NCBI GenBank assembly: GCA_963732375.1 | Contig: CAVSZE010000003.1 | Coordinates: 1-64,000 of the forward strand | Origin: RPQJ01 sp963732375 | GTDB lineage: Bacteria > Pseudomonadota > Gammaproteobacteria > Steroidobacterales > Steroidobacteraceae | Direction of reading: 5' to 3' | DNA: 64,000 nt | In this document: one piece after another, positions 32,481 to 41,035 of the stretch | Layout of the letters: every line of letters begins with the position of its first letter | Numbering within the stretch: position 1 is the first letter of the stretch | Notes under the pieces: model-generated | Database searches by the model: none | Told to the model about the DNA's origin: nothing | What the model saw: the letters and a program-made list of their open reading frames with translations, nothing else | Made by a program: the position numbers and the translations under genes

Positions 32481-34391
32481 ATGCCACCGACCGACCCCTA
32501 TCCCCGGCTCTCCGCGATCGAATCGCCGGCCGACCTGCGGCGTCTGCCCGAATCGGAGCTGGCGCCGCTTGCCGGTGAACTGCGCGAATTCCTGGTCCAC
32601 ACGGTCAGCCAGATGGGCGGGCACTTCGCGGCCGGGCTCGGCACGGTCGAACTGACGGTAGCGCTCCACTATGTGTACGACACGCCGCACGACCGGCTGG
32701 TGTGGGACGTCGGTCACCAGGCCTATCCGCACAAGGTGCTCACCGGCCGCCGTGACCGGCTGCAGACCATCAAGCTGAAGGGTGGTCTCGCCCCGTTCCC
32801 GAGCCGCGAAGAAAGCGAGTACGACACCTTCGGTGTTGGCCACGCCAGCACATCGATCGGTGCGGCGCTCGGCATGGCACTCGCATCGGCACGCACTGGC
32901 CCGCCGCGACGGGTCGTGGCGGTGATCGGCGATGGCGCCATCAGTGGCGGCCAGGCCTTCGAGGCGATGAACCACGCCGGTCCGCTCGACCCGGACATGC
33001 TCGTCGTACTGAACGACAACAAGATGTCCATTTCGGAAAACGTTGGCGCGCTGGCATTGTACTTCGCGCGCGTGCTTTCGGGGCCGGCCTACACCGCAAT
33101 CCGTGAGAGCGGCAAGCGGATCCTGAACCGCCTGCCGGCAATGAAGCGTTTCGCGCGCCGCTCCGAGGAACACGTCAAGGGCATGGTGCTCCCGGGCACG
33201 CTGTTCGAGGAACTCGGCTTCAATTACAGCGGCCCGATCGACGGCCACGACGTGGGCGAACTTGTCGCGAAACTGAAACTGCTGCGCGAGCGGCGCGGAC
33301 TGCAGTTCCTGCACGTCGTGACGCAGAAGGGCAAGGGCTATGCGCCCGCGGAAGCCGACCCGATCAAGTGGCACGGCCCCGGCCCCTTCGACGCGCGCAG
33401 CGGGACGATCTTCAAGGAAAAGAGTTCGGGTCCTGCGTACTCGCAGGTGTTCGGACAGTGGTTGTGCGACATGGCCGAGCGCGACCCACGGGTGGTTGGC
33501 ATCACGCCGGCCATGCGCGAAGGGTCCGGGCTGGTCGAATTCTCGAAGCGGTTCCCGGACCGCTACTACGACGTGGCAATCGCCGAGCAGCACGCCGTGA
33601 CGCTCGCCGCAGGGATGGCCTGCGAGGGCACCAGGCCGGTGGTGGCAATCTACTCGACTTTCCTGCAGCGCGGCTACGACCAGTTGATCCACGACGTGGC
33701 GCTGCAGAAGCTGCCGGTCACCTTCGCGGTAGATCGCGGCGGGCTCGTCGGCGGCGACGGCGCCACGCACCAGGGCGCCTACGACCTGAGCTTCATGCGC
33801 TGCATTCCGAACATGACCGTGATGGTCCCGGCCGACGAAAACGAGTGCCGGCAGATGCTCTACACGGCCGTGATGCTCGACGGCCCCGCGGCCGTGCGCT
33901 ATCCGCGCGGGCCGGGCCCGGGAGTGGCGCCAGTGGCCGAGATGAGCGCGCTCCCGTTGGGCCGCGCCGAGGTACGCCGCGAAGGCCGCTCGGGCCTGCT
34001 GTTGCTCGCCTTCGGAACGATGGTCGCGCCCTGCGTGCCGATCGCGGAGAAACTCGACGCGACGCTGGTCAACATGCGCTTCGTGAAGCCGCTGGACGCG
34101 GAGCTCGTGTGCCGACTCGCGGCTTCGCACGAGTGCGTGGTGACGATCGAGGAAAACGCGATCGCCGGCGGCGCGGGCAGCGCGGTGGACGAATGCCTGG
34201 CCGCGGCCGGAATCGAGTGCGCCACGCGTCGCATCGGCATTCCCGACCGCTTCATCGAGCACGGATCGCGCGAGGACTGCCTCACTCTGGCCGGCCTCGA
34301 TGCCGCTGGTCTCGCACGGCAGGTCGAGCGCATCTGGCCTGCCCGCAACGAAGCCCTGGCCGTGGTCGGCGCCCGGCCCCTGGCGGTATGA
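32481..34391 (+). CDS. dxs: 1-deoxy-D-xylulose-5-phosphate synthase
   Basis: Thiamine-diphosphate enzyme that condenses pyruvate and glyceraldehyde 3-phosphate, the first step of the MEP isoprenoid route. The 636-residue product has the ThDP motif GDGAISGGQAFEAMN...NDNKMSISEN, the transketolase Glu in YDVAIAEQHAVTLAAGMA, and DRGGLVGGDGATHQG. It supplies ispA upstream. Its stop overlaps the folE2 start (ATGA). A large open frame antisense to it is a composition artefact. Confidence 0.96.
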   Translation: MPPTDPYPRLSAIESPADLRRLPESELAPLAGELREFLVHTVSQMGGHFAAGLGTVELTVALHYVYDTPHDRLVWDVGHQAYPHKVLTGRRDRLQTIKLKGGLAPFPSREESEYDTFGVGHASTSIGAALGMALASARTGPPRRVVAVIGDGAISGGQAFEAMNHAGPLDPDMLVVLNDNKMSISENVGALALYFARVLSGPAYTAIRESGKRILNRLPAMKRFARRSEEHVKGMVLPGTLFEELGFNYSGPIDGHDVGELVAKLKLLRERRGLQFLHVVTQKGKGYAPAEADPIKWHGPGPFDARSGTIFKEKSSGPAYSQVFGQWLCDMAERDPRVVGITPAMREGSGLVEFSKRFPDRYYDVAIAEQHAVTLAAGMACEGTRPVVAIYSTFLQRGYDQLIHDVALQKLPVTFAVDRGGLVGGDGATHQGAYDLSFMRCIPNMTVMVPADENECRQMLYTAVMLDGPAAVRYPRGPGPGVAPVAEMSALPLGRAEVRREGRSGLLLLAFGTMVAPCVPIAEKLDATLVNMRFVKPLDAELVCRLAASHECVVTIEENAIAGGAGSAVDECLAAAGIECATRRIGIPDRFIEHGSREDCLTLAGLDAAGLARQVERIWPARNEALAVVGARPLAV

Positions 34392-35179
34392 TCATGGACG
34401 ACGTGCAGGGCCGCGCGGATTCGCGCCAGATCCCGATCAACAAGGTCGGCATCAAGGACATCTTCCACCCGGTGCGGGTCAAGGACCGGTCAGGTGGCGA
34501 ACAGCAGACGATCGCCAATTTCAACATGTACGTGGCGTTGCCCCACAACTTCAAGGGCACGCACATGTCGCGCTTCGTGGAGGTGCTGCACGGGCACGAG
34601 CGCGAAGTCTCCGTGGATTCATTCCGCCAGATGCTGGCCGAGATGACCCGCAAGCTCGACGCGACCACCGGGCACATCGAGATGAGCTTCCCGTACTTCG
34701 TGATGAAGAAGGCGCCGGTGTCGGGCGTCTCGAGCCTGATGAACTATCAGGCCAGCCTCATCGGCGAGGTGCACGAGGGGCGCGAGGAGATGTGGATCCG
34801 CGTGCTGGTGCCGGTCACCAGCCTGTGCCCCTGCTCGAAGAAGATCGCCGACTACGGTGCGCACAACCAGCGCTCCCACATCACCATCAAGGCGCAGGTA
34901 CACGAGCACCTCTGGATCGAGGAACTGATCGACATCGCCGAGCAGGAGGCGTCGAGCCAGGTGTACGGGATCCTGAAGCGCCCCGACGAGAAGTTCGTGA
35001 CGGAGCGCGCCTACGACAACCCGAAGTTCGTCGAGGACATCGTGCGCGACGTCGCGGTGAGGCTGAACAACGACCCGCGCGTGCTGGCCTATGTGGTCGA
35101 AGCGGAGAACTTCGAGTCCATCCACAACCACTCTGCGTACGCGTTGATCGAGAAAGACAAGCAGGGCGCCCGCCGCTGA
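34388..35179 (+). CDS. folE2: GTP cyclohydrolase IB (FolE2)
   Basis: Metal-flexible enzyme that converts GTP to dihydroneopterin triphosphate, the first step of folate synthesis. The 263-residue product has the COG1469 hallmarks SLCPCSKKIADYGAHNQRSH and the tunnelling-fold core with FNMYVALPHNFKGTHMSRF. Start ATG 34388 overlaps the dxs stop; a second ATG six nt on (34394) is possible. FolE2 replaces or backs up zinc-dependent FolE, often under zinc limitation; no zinc-regulator (Zur) site was recognised, and co-transcription with dxs argues for constitutive use here. Confidence 0.95.
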   Translation: MIMDDVQGRADSRQIPINKVGIKDIFHPVRVKDRSGGEQQTIANFNMYVALPHNFKGTHMSRFVEVLHGHEREVSVDSFRQMLAEMTRKLDATTGHIEMSFPYFVMKKAPVSGVSSLMNYQASLIGEVHEGREEMWIRVLVPVTSLCPCSKKIADYGAHNQRSHITIKAQVHEHLWIEELIDIAEQEASSQVYGILKRPDEKFVTERAYDNPKFVEDIVRDVAVRLNNDPRVLAYVVEAENFESIHNHSAYALIEKDKQGARR

Positions 35180-35201
35180 CACAGGGCACGCGAGCAGTCC
35201 G

Positions 35202-35693
35202 CTAGCGGCCCCGCAGCGGCCCCTTGCGACCCATCCAGGACGTCATCCGATGCAGCAGGCCCGGCTCCGTGCGCGGCGGATTCACGGCCGGCCGCGGCGG
35301 CTGGCGACCGGGCACAGGAGGCTCGGCGGCCAGGCCGGTTTTCGCGGGGCCGGCTGTGTAGTTATAGGGATCAAATCCGCGGCCTGAGGGCCCCGGCTTT
35401 TTCGACGAATCGTCGGACCGTTTCCGCGCGATGATCGTTGCCTCGAGGCTAAGTTCATGCGCCTCGAGTTTCTTCACCAGGCTGGTGCTCGCATCCTTCT
35501 GGAACTGTCCGTCGCCGGTCCGCCATTCCCACACCGCATCGCCGCGTGTGTCGAAGACCACGCGACCAGATTCCTTTTCCCGCGACACCGAACCGGCCGC
35601 AGTGTCGCCGGCCCCATGTCCTGGGGCGGTTGTAGAGGCCTTGCTTCCTTCACTCATGTTTGCCCCGGATGCCGGTATGGCAAAAACGGCCAT
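35202..35693 (-). CDS. Uncharacterised small protein
   Basis: I do not recognise a characterised family. The 163-residue protein has a conserved-looking core (about residues 38-85) containing SGRVVFDTRGDAVWEWRTG and KKLEAHELSLEATII, and a low-complexity Pro/Gly/Arg tail. A short hydrophobic start (MAVFAIPASGA) is too weak to call a signal peptide. ATG 35693 was chosen for the GAGGG in front of it; the Met at 35657 (MSEGSKAST) is the alternative. It converges on folE2 (22-nt gap) and follows the kinase gene on the same strand. Confidence 0.6.
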   Translation of the reverse strand: MAVFAIPASGANMSEGSKASTTAPGHGAGDTAAGSVSREKESGRVVFDTRGDAVWEWRTGDGQFQKDASTSLVKKLEAHELSLEATIIARKRSDDSSKKPGPSGRGFDPYNYTAGPAKTGLAAEPPVPGRQPPRPAVNPPRTEPGLLHRMTSWMGRKGPLRGR

Positions 35694-35792
35694 GTAACCC
35701 TCGCTGGCGAGATTCTGGACCGGAGGCCTGCGGTCAGGCACATATCAGCCCGTCGGAACGCCTGGAAATGTGACCCAGATCCGGTCCTGCGC

Positions 35793-37124
35793 CTACGCGC
35801 CCTCGCCCACAATCTTGCCGCGCTGCAGCCGTCCGATCAGTTCGCGCAGGAAGACCTTGTGGAAACGCAGCTGGCAGGAAATGGATGCCTGCTCGAGCAG
35901 CGTCGCAGTGACCTTGACGAGCGTGAGCGGGCCCTCGGCCTCGATCACCGTGTCGCGTCGCGCGCCCTCGGCGAACGCAGCCTCGCCGAAGCAACCTCCC
36001 ATCTCGACACGCCCGGCCGGTTCGCCGGCGCGGCTCACCTTGGCGCAACCGGAGACAACCACGTAGAAACGGTCGTCGGCATCGCCTGGGCGCAACACCA
36101 CCTCGCCCGGCTGGCAGTCCATCCAGCAACCGGACTTCATGACCTCGCGGATCTCCGCGTGCGAGAAATCATGGAAGAAGCGCAGGCGACGCAGCAGCGC
36201 GAAGCGCTCCTCGTCGTCGATGTCCGCCTGCGTCGAGCGCAGCTTCTGGTGCACCCGCGTCAGGTCGGCAGCGAACTCGGCGCCGCTGCGATAGCGGTTG
36301 CCGGGCTCCTTCTCCAGCGCGCGGTTCACGATCGCCTCGAGTTCCTGCGGAATCTCCGGGCGCACGTCGCGCAGCGGCTCAGGCGTCGCCTGCACCACCT
36401 GCCTGAGCAGCTTGCCGAGGGCGCCGGCGCGGAACGGCCGGTGGCCGCACAGCATCTCGTACATCACGGCGCCGAGCGAATAGAGGTCGGAACGAGGGTC
36501 GAGTTCGTAGCCCTGCACCTGCTCGGGCGACATGTACGCGGGGCTGCCCGCCACGCCCTCGAGGCGTGACACGTCGGAGTCCGAGACCAGCGCGATGCCG
36601 AAGTCCACGATGCGCACGTCGCCTTCCTGCGTGAGCAGGATGTTCGAGGGCTTGATGTCGCGGTGCACGACGCCGCGCGAGTGCGCGTAGTGCAAGGCCT
36701 TCGCGCACTTGTAGACGATGCCGATCACCTGGTCCACCGGCAGCAGGCTGCCCGGCCTGCAGTACGCGGAAAGCGTGCGCGCGCCGTGCACGTGCTCTGT
36801 GACGACGTAGCGTCGCCCTTCTTCCTCGCCTGCGTCGAAGATCGGCACGATGTTCGGGTGCTGGAGCTTCCCGACCATGTGCGCCTCGCCGAGGAACATG
36901 CGACGTGCGTTGCGCGACTCGGCGTCGTCGGCGTTGGAGGCGTGGTAGAACTTGATCGCCACGTCGCGCCCGTAGAACGGGTCGTGCGACAGGAACACCG
37001 TGCCGGTGCTGCCGCGCCCGACCTCATGCACCACGTAGTACTTGCCGATTCGCTCCGGCACCGACTGCAATGGCGGAAGCATCGGCTGGGTATGCGTGCC
37101 TGCTAGCGCGTTCTGGGTTGCCAT
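35793..37124 (-). CDS. Eukaryotic-type Ser-Thr kinase with C-terminal cyclic-nucleotide-binding domain
   Basis: The 443-residue soluble protein starts with a full Hanks-type kinase domain (about 25-300): GRGSTGTVFLS glycine loop, Lys in DVAIKFYH, HRDIKPSNILL, IVDFGIA and YMSPEQVQG. A cNMP-binding fold follows (about 310-440), with ILE-type strands GEVVLRPGDADDRFYVVVSG and the phosphate-cassette-like GGCFGEAAFAEGARRDTV, which keeps the Gly-Glu and the Arg. It could therefore be a cAMP- or cGMP-gated kinase, the bacterial counterpart of PKA/PKG in one chain. Its neighbours (thiL, the unknown protein) give no substrate clue. Confidence 0.88.
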   Translation of the reverse strand: MATQNALAGTHTQPMLPPLQSVPERIGKYYVVHEVGRGSTGTVFLSHDPFYGRDVAIKFYHASNADDAESRNARRMFLGEAHMVGKLQHPNIVPIFDAGEEEGRRYVVTEHVHGARTLSAYCRPGSLLPVDQVIGIVYKCAKALHYAHSRGVVHRDIKPSNILLTQEGDVRIVDFGIALVSDSDVSRLEGVAGSPAYMSPEQVQGYELDPRSDLYSLGAVMYEMLCGHRPFRAGALGKLLRQVVQATPEPLRDVRPEIPQELEAIVNRALEKEPGNRYRSGAEFAADLTRVHQKLRSTQADIDDEERFALLRRLRFFHDFSHAEIREVMKSGCWMDCQPGEVVLRPGDADDRFYVVVSGCAKVSRAGEPAGRVEMGGCFGEAAFAEGARRDTVIEAEGPLTLVKVTATLLEQASISCQLRFHKVFLRELIGRLQRGKIVGEGA

Positions 37125-37219
37125 TATTATTCGCGGATGGGCATTCGGTTGCAGCCGGGGATTTCCGGTTATGTTGCACGAAAGGATAGGGTCCGGACCG
37201 ACACCGTTCCGTGACCTGC

Positions 37220-37235
37220 CTCGCGGATCCGCGAG
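37220..37235. promoter_or_regulatory. 16-bp perfect palindrome upstream of the kinase gene
   Basis: CTCGCGGATCCGCGAG is a perfect palindrome about 95 bp upstream of the kinase ATG, in the 174-bp gap after thiL. It might bind a dimeric regulator or form a short RNA stem. In GC-rich DNA such a match is not rare, and no second site was found. Confidence 0.3.
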
Positions 37236-37298
37236 TACGCGTGGCCTGGCCGGTGGGTCCGCAGGCCGAAGGGCACGGAACGCCGGGCACCGCGTCGA

Positions 37299-38252
37299 TC
37301 AGGCGAAGTGGTCGTAGCCCCCGCCGGCCACCTCGATGACCAGCCCGTCCCGCTCGCAGCGGACGCCGCAGCCGGCCTCGATTTCCCCGATCCGGGTGAT
37401 GTGGCAGTCGCGTCCGAGCTCCGCCTCGGCCCGGTCGACATCGGCTGCCGGCAGCGTGAACAGCAACTCGTAATCGTCGCCGCCCAGCAGCACCAGGCGC
37501 TCGCCGGCCTCGCGCCCGCGCGCGGCAAGGAGCCGGTCCGAGACCGGCAGTGCGGCCAGGTCGAGCCTCGCACAAACGCCGCTTGCGGCGCACAGCTTGC
37601 CCAGGTCTCCGAGCAGGCCGTCCGACACATCCATCGCCGCGCTCGCCCGGTCGCGTAGCGCGCGACCGAGGTCGAGCCTCGGCTGCGCGTACAGGTATCG
37701 CAGCACCAGTGGGTCGCCGGAATCCATCGATGCGCCACCCCGAAGCATGTCGAGGCCCGCTGCCGCCTCGCCCGGCGAGCCCGAGACATAGAGAACATCG
37801 CCGGGCCGCGCGCCTGAACGCCTGAGCGCGAGCGCCGGCTCGACGAAGCCAAGCAGTTCCACCGTGACCACCAGCGGCCCGCGCACCGTGTCGCCACCGA
37901 CCAGTTCCACGCCTTGCGCATCCGCGAGCGCGTGGAATCCCAGTGCAAAATCCTCGAGCCAGTCCTCGCGCACCTCGGGCAGCGACAGTGAAAGCAGGGC
38001 CCAGGCAGGATCCGCGCCCATCGCGGCCAGGTCGCTCAGGTTGACCGCAAGTGCCTGGTGCCCGACGGAACGGCCGGGAGTGCCCTGCAGGAAGTGCCGT
38101 CCCTCGACCAGCGTGTCGGTCGCCGCAACAAGGGCGCGGCCCGCGGGCGGCGCGAGCAGCGCCGCGTCATCGCCCACGCCGAGCAGCACGTCGCTCCGCC
38201 GTGACGGGCGCCTGAAGAAACGGTCTATGAGTTCGAATTCGCCGAGCGCCAC
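37299..38252 (-). CDS. thiL: Thiamine-monophosphate kinase
   Basis: Makes thiamine diphosphate from thiamine monophosphate with ATP. The 317-residue product starts MALGEFELIDRFF and has the PurM-like signatures GVGDDAALL, ATDTLVEGRHF, NLSDLAAMGA and MDVSDGLLGDLGKL. It lies 12 nt after nusB. The pgpA gene that follows thiL in many relatives is absent; the kinase gene is there instead. Confidence 0.94.
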   Translation of the reverse strand: MALGEFELIDRFFRRPSRRSDVLLGVGDDAALLAPPAGRALVAATDTLVEGRHFLQGTPGRSVGHQALAVNLSDLAAMGADPAWALLSLSLPEVREDWLEDFALGFHALADAQGVELVGGDTVRGPLVVTVELLGFVEPALALRRSGARPGDVLYVSGSPGEAAAGLDMLRGGASMDSGDPLVLRYLYAQPRLDLGRALRDRASAAMDVSDGLLGDLGKLCAASGVCARLDLAALPVSDRLLAARGREAGERLVLLGGDDYELLFTLPAADVDRAEAELGRDCHITRIGEIEAGCGVRCERDGLVIEVAGGGYDHFA

Positions 38253-38264
38253 GGCGCGCCCCGT

Positions 38265-38726
38265 TCAGGCGCGCGCGCGAGCCGCCGCTGACTGCTCGGC
38301 GGCGCGCAGCGTGCGCGCGGCGCGGTCCAGCACGGCATTGACGAACTTGTGCCCGTCCGTGGCGCCGAATCGCTTCGTGAGGTCTACGCCCTCGTTGATC
38401 ACCACTCGGTACGGCACGTCGAGCTGCGCGCGCAACTCGTAGAGGCCGATCAGCAGCACCGCGTGCTCGACCGGGTCGAGCTGTGCGACGGGACGGTCGA
38501 GCAGCGAGCCGAGCGCCTCGTCCAGCGACCCGCTTTCTTCCGTCGTTCCGGTGAGCAGCGTCTCGAAGTAGTCGCGGTCCGCGTCGGGGAAGCCCTCCTC
38601 GGCGGTGTACTGGTTGCGAAGCTCGGCGCAGGACTGCCCCGTGAGCTGCCACTGGTAGAGCGCCTGCATCGCGAACTTGCGCGCCAGGCTCCGTGCCCGC
38701 GAGCCTCTTTCGGGGCGTTTGGCCAC
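38265..38726 (-). CDS. nusB: Transcription antitermination factor NusB
   Basis: RNA-binding all-helical protein that, with NusE/S10, supports antitermination of rRNA operons. The 153-residue product begins at a GTG (38726) two nt after the ribH stop, giving MAKRPERGSRARSLARKFAMQALYQWQL. It contains the conserved DPVEHAVLLIGLYEL and YRVVINEGVDLTKRFG. A longer frame upstream runs over ribH and was rejected. Confidence 0.94.
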   Translation of the reverse strand: MAKRPERGSRARSLARKFAMQALYQWQLTGQSCAELRNQYTAEEGFPDADRDYFETLLTGTTEESGSLDEALGSLLDRPVAQLDPVEHAVLLIGLYELRAQLDVPYRVVINEGVDLTKRFGATDGHKFVNAVLDRAARTLRAAEQSAAARARA

Positions 38727-38728
38727 GG

Positions 38729-39205
<477 letters not shown>

Positions 39206-39214
39206 GCTCGTTCC

Positions 39215-40324
39215 TCAACCACCCTCGTCCACGTACTCGACCACCTCGAGCCCGAAGGCCGACAGGCCGTGCATCTGTTTCGGCGCGCTCAGCACGCGCA
39301 TGCGCACGACGCCGAGGTCCTGCAGTATCTGCGCGCCGATGCCATAGGTGCGCAGCACCTGCGCGCCGCTGGCCTTGGGGTTGCGCGGGACCCCCACGTC
39401 GGCGCGGACCGCTTCCGCGATCTCGAGCGGGCTCTCGTGCGGCCGCAACAGCACGATCACTCCTGCATCCTCGCGCGCAATGCGCTCCATGGCGCTGCGC
39501 AGGCTCCAGCTGCGGTCCTTCTCGTGCGCACCCACGAGGTCGCGCACCGTGTCCTTGAGGTGCACGCGCACCAGCGGCGCCGTGCGACTGTCCAGCGACC
39601 CGCGCACCAGCGCGAGATGCACGGTGCCGTTCACGTGGTCTTCGTAGCAGCAGAGCCGGAACGGTCCGAAGTCGGTCGCGATCTCGCGCTCGGCGATGCA
39701 CTCGACGGAGCGCTCCTTCTCGAGGCGGTAGCGGATCAGGTCGGCAATGGTGCCCATCTTGATCCCGTGCTCGCGCGCGAATTCCTCGAGCTGCGGCCGG
39801 CGGGCCATGGTGCCGTCTTCGTTCAGGATCTCGACGATCACCGCGGCAGGCTCCACGCCCGCGAGTCTCACCAGATCGCAACCGGCCTCCGTGTGGCCGG
39901 CGCGTGTCAGCACGCCGCCCGGCTGCGCCATCAGCGGAAAGATGTGGCCCGGCTGGCGCAGGTGCTCGGGGCGCGCGTCCGGCGCGACCGCGGTGCGGAT
40001 CGTATGCGCCCGGTCGTAGGCAGAGATGCCGGTGGTCACACCCTCGGCTGCCTCGATCGACAGCGTGAAATTCGTTGTATGGTCGGAATCCGTCTCGCTG
40101 ACCATCAGCGGCAATCGCAGCTGCCGGCAGCGATCGCGCGTGAGCGTGAGGCAGATCAGGCCGCGCCCGTACCGGGCCATGAAATTCACGTCCTCGGGCC
40201 GGACCTTGGAGGCGGCCATGATCAGGTCGCCTTCATTCTCACGGTCCTCATCGTCCATCAGGATGACCATGCGGCCGCTGCCGATGTCCTCGAGAATCTC
40301 GTCGATCGTATTTAACGAACTCAT
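39215..40324 (-). CDS. ribBA: 3,4-dihydroxy-2-butanone-4-phosphate synthase with degenerate GTP cyclohydrolase II domain
   Basis: The N-terminal RibB domain (residues about 1-200) is intact, with DDEDRENEGDLIMAA and GHTEAGCDLVRLAG, and makes dihydroxybutanone phosphate from ribulose 5-phosphate. The C-terminal RibA-like domain (about 205-365) has lost the CxxG...CxC zinc ligands and catalytic motif of GTP cyclohydrolase II, so it is probably inactive, as in many proteobacterial hybrids. A separate ribA is expected elsewhere. The 114-bp gap upstream is AT-rich but too short and lacks the conserved elements of an FMN riboswitch. Confidence 0.92.
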   Translation of the reverse strand: MSSLNTIDEILEDIGSGRMVILMDDEDRENEGDLIMAASKVRPEDVNFMARYGRGLICLTLTRDRCRQLRLPLMVSETDSDHTTNFTLSIEAAEGVTTGISAYDRAHTIRTAVAPDARPEHLRQPGHIFPLMAQPGGVLTRAGHTEAGCDLVRLAGVEPAAVIVEILNEDGTMARRPQLEEFAREHGIKMGTIADLIRYRLEKERSVECIAEREIATDFGPFRLCCYEDHVNGTVHLALVRGSLDSRTAPLVRVHLKDTVRDLVGAHEKDRSWSLRSAMERIAREDAGVIVLLRPHESPLEIAEAVRADVGVPRNPKASGAQVLRTYGIGAQILQDLGVVRMRVLSAPKQMHGLSAFGLEVVEYVDEGG

Positions 40325-40438
40325 TTAAAGAAGGCCGTAAGCAATTGTTTTAATTAAATATGTCCGCCAATGCATGCGGCGCACCCGGACCGGGGACGCA
40401 AGTGTAGCAGGCAGTCGGCGTGCTGGCCGCTCTCGCGG

Positions 40439-41035
40439 TCAGCGGCCGGCCTCCAGCATCCGCTCCAGGTAGCGGGCAATGATGTCCACCTCGAGGTTCA
40501 CCGCGGTCCCGGGCCCGCAGTCAACGAGGGTCGTGAGGTCCAGCGTGTGAGGCACCAGGTTCACGTCGAAGCGGCAGCCCTGGACGCCGTTCACGGTCAG
40601 GCTGACACCATCGACGCACACCGAGCCCTTGCGCGCCACGTAGCGCGCGAGCTCGGCCGGCACCTCGAACTCCACGCGCACAGAGCGCGCGTCGTCGCGC
40701 CGCGACACGACCCGACCCACGCCGTCGACATGCCCCGTGACGTAATGGCCACCCAGCGCCTGGCCGGCGGTGAGCGCCTTCTCGATGTTGACCCGGGTGC
40801 CGGCCACGGCGGCGCCGAGCGTCGTGAGCGACAGCGTCTCGCGCGAGACGTCTGCCGAGAACGCTCGGGCTTCGAGTTGCGTCGCGGTGAGGCAGGCGCC
40901 GCCCACGGCAATGCTGCCGCCGACCTTCACGTCGTCGAGCGGGACCGGGCCCGTCTCGATCCACAGCGTCACGTCCCCGCCGCGCGGCTCTACCGAACGA
41001 ATACGACCCACGCCCTGCACTATCCCGGTGAACAT
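40439..41035 (-). CDS. ribE: Riboflavin synthase
   Basis: Dismutates two lumazines to riboflavin. The 198-residue product has two similar halves, each with the lumazine-binding repeat: MFTGIVQGVGRIRSV and later YVTGHVDGVGRV. The Met start at 41035 shares one base with the ribD stop (TGATG). It lies within the nrdR-ribD-ribE-ribBA-ribH-nusB-thiL block. Confidence 0.95.
   Translation of the reverse strand: MFTGIVQGVGRIRSVEPRGGDVTLWIETGPVPLDDVKVGGSIAVGGACLTATQLEARAFSADVSRETLSLTTLGAAVAGTRVNIEKALTAGQALGGHYVTGHVDGVGRVVSRRDDARSVRVEFEVPAELARYVARKGSVCVDGVSLTVNGVQGCRFDVNLVPHTLDLTTLVDCGPGTAVNLEVDIIARYLERMLEAGR

Noticed and set aside
32439..34262. 607-residue open frame antisense to dxs
   Set aside because: It is a GC-rich shadow of a confidently identified gene, with low-complexity Arg/His/Gly composition and no recognisable domain.
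40325..40438. FMN riboswitch before ribBA
   Set aside because: The gap is too short for the six-helix aptamer and lacks its conserved core.
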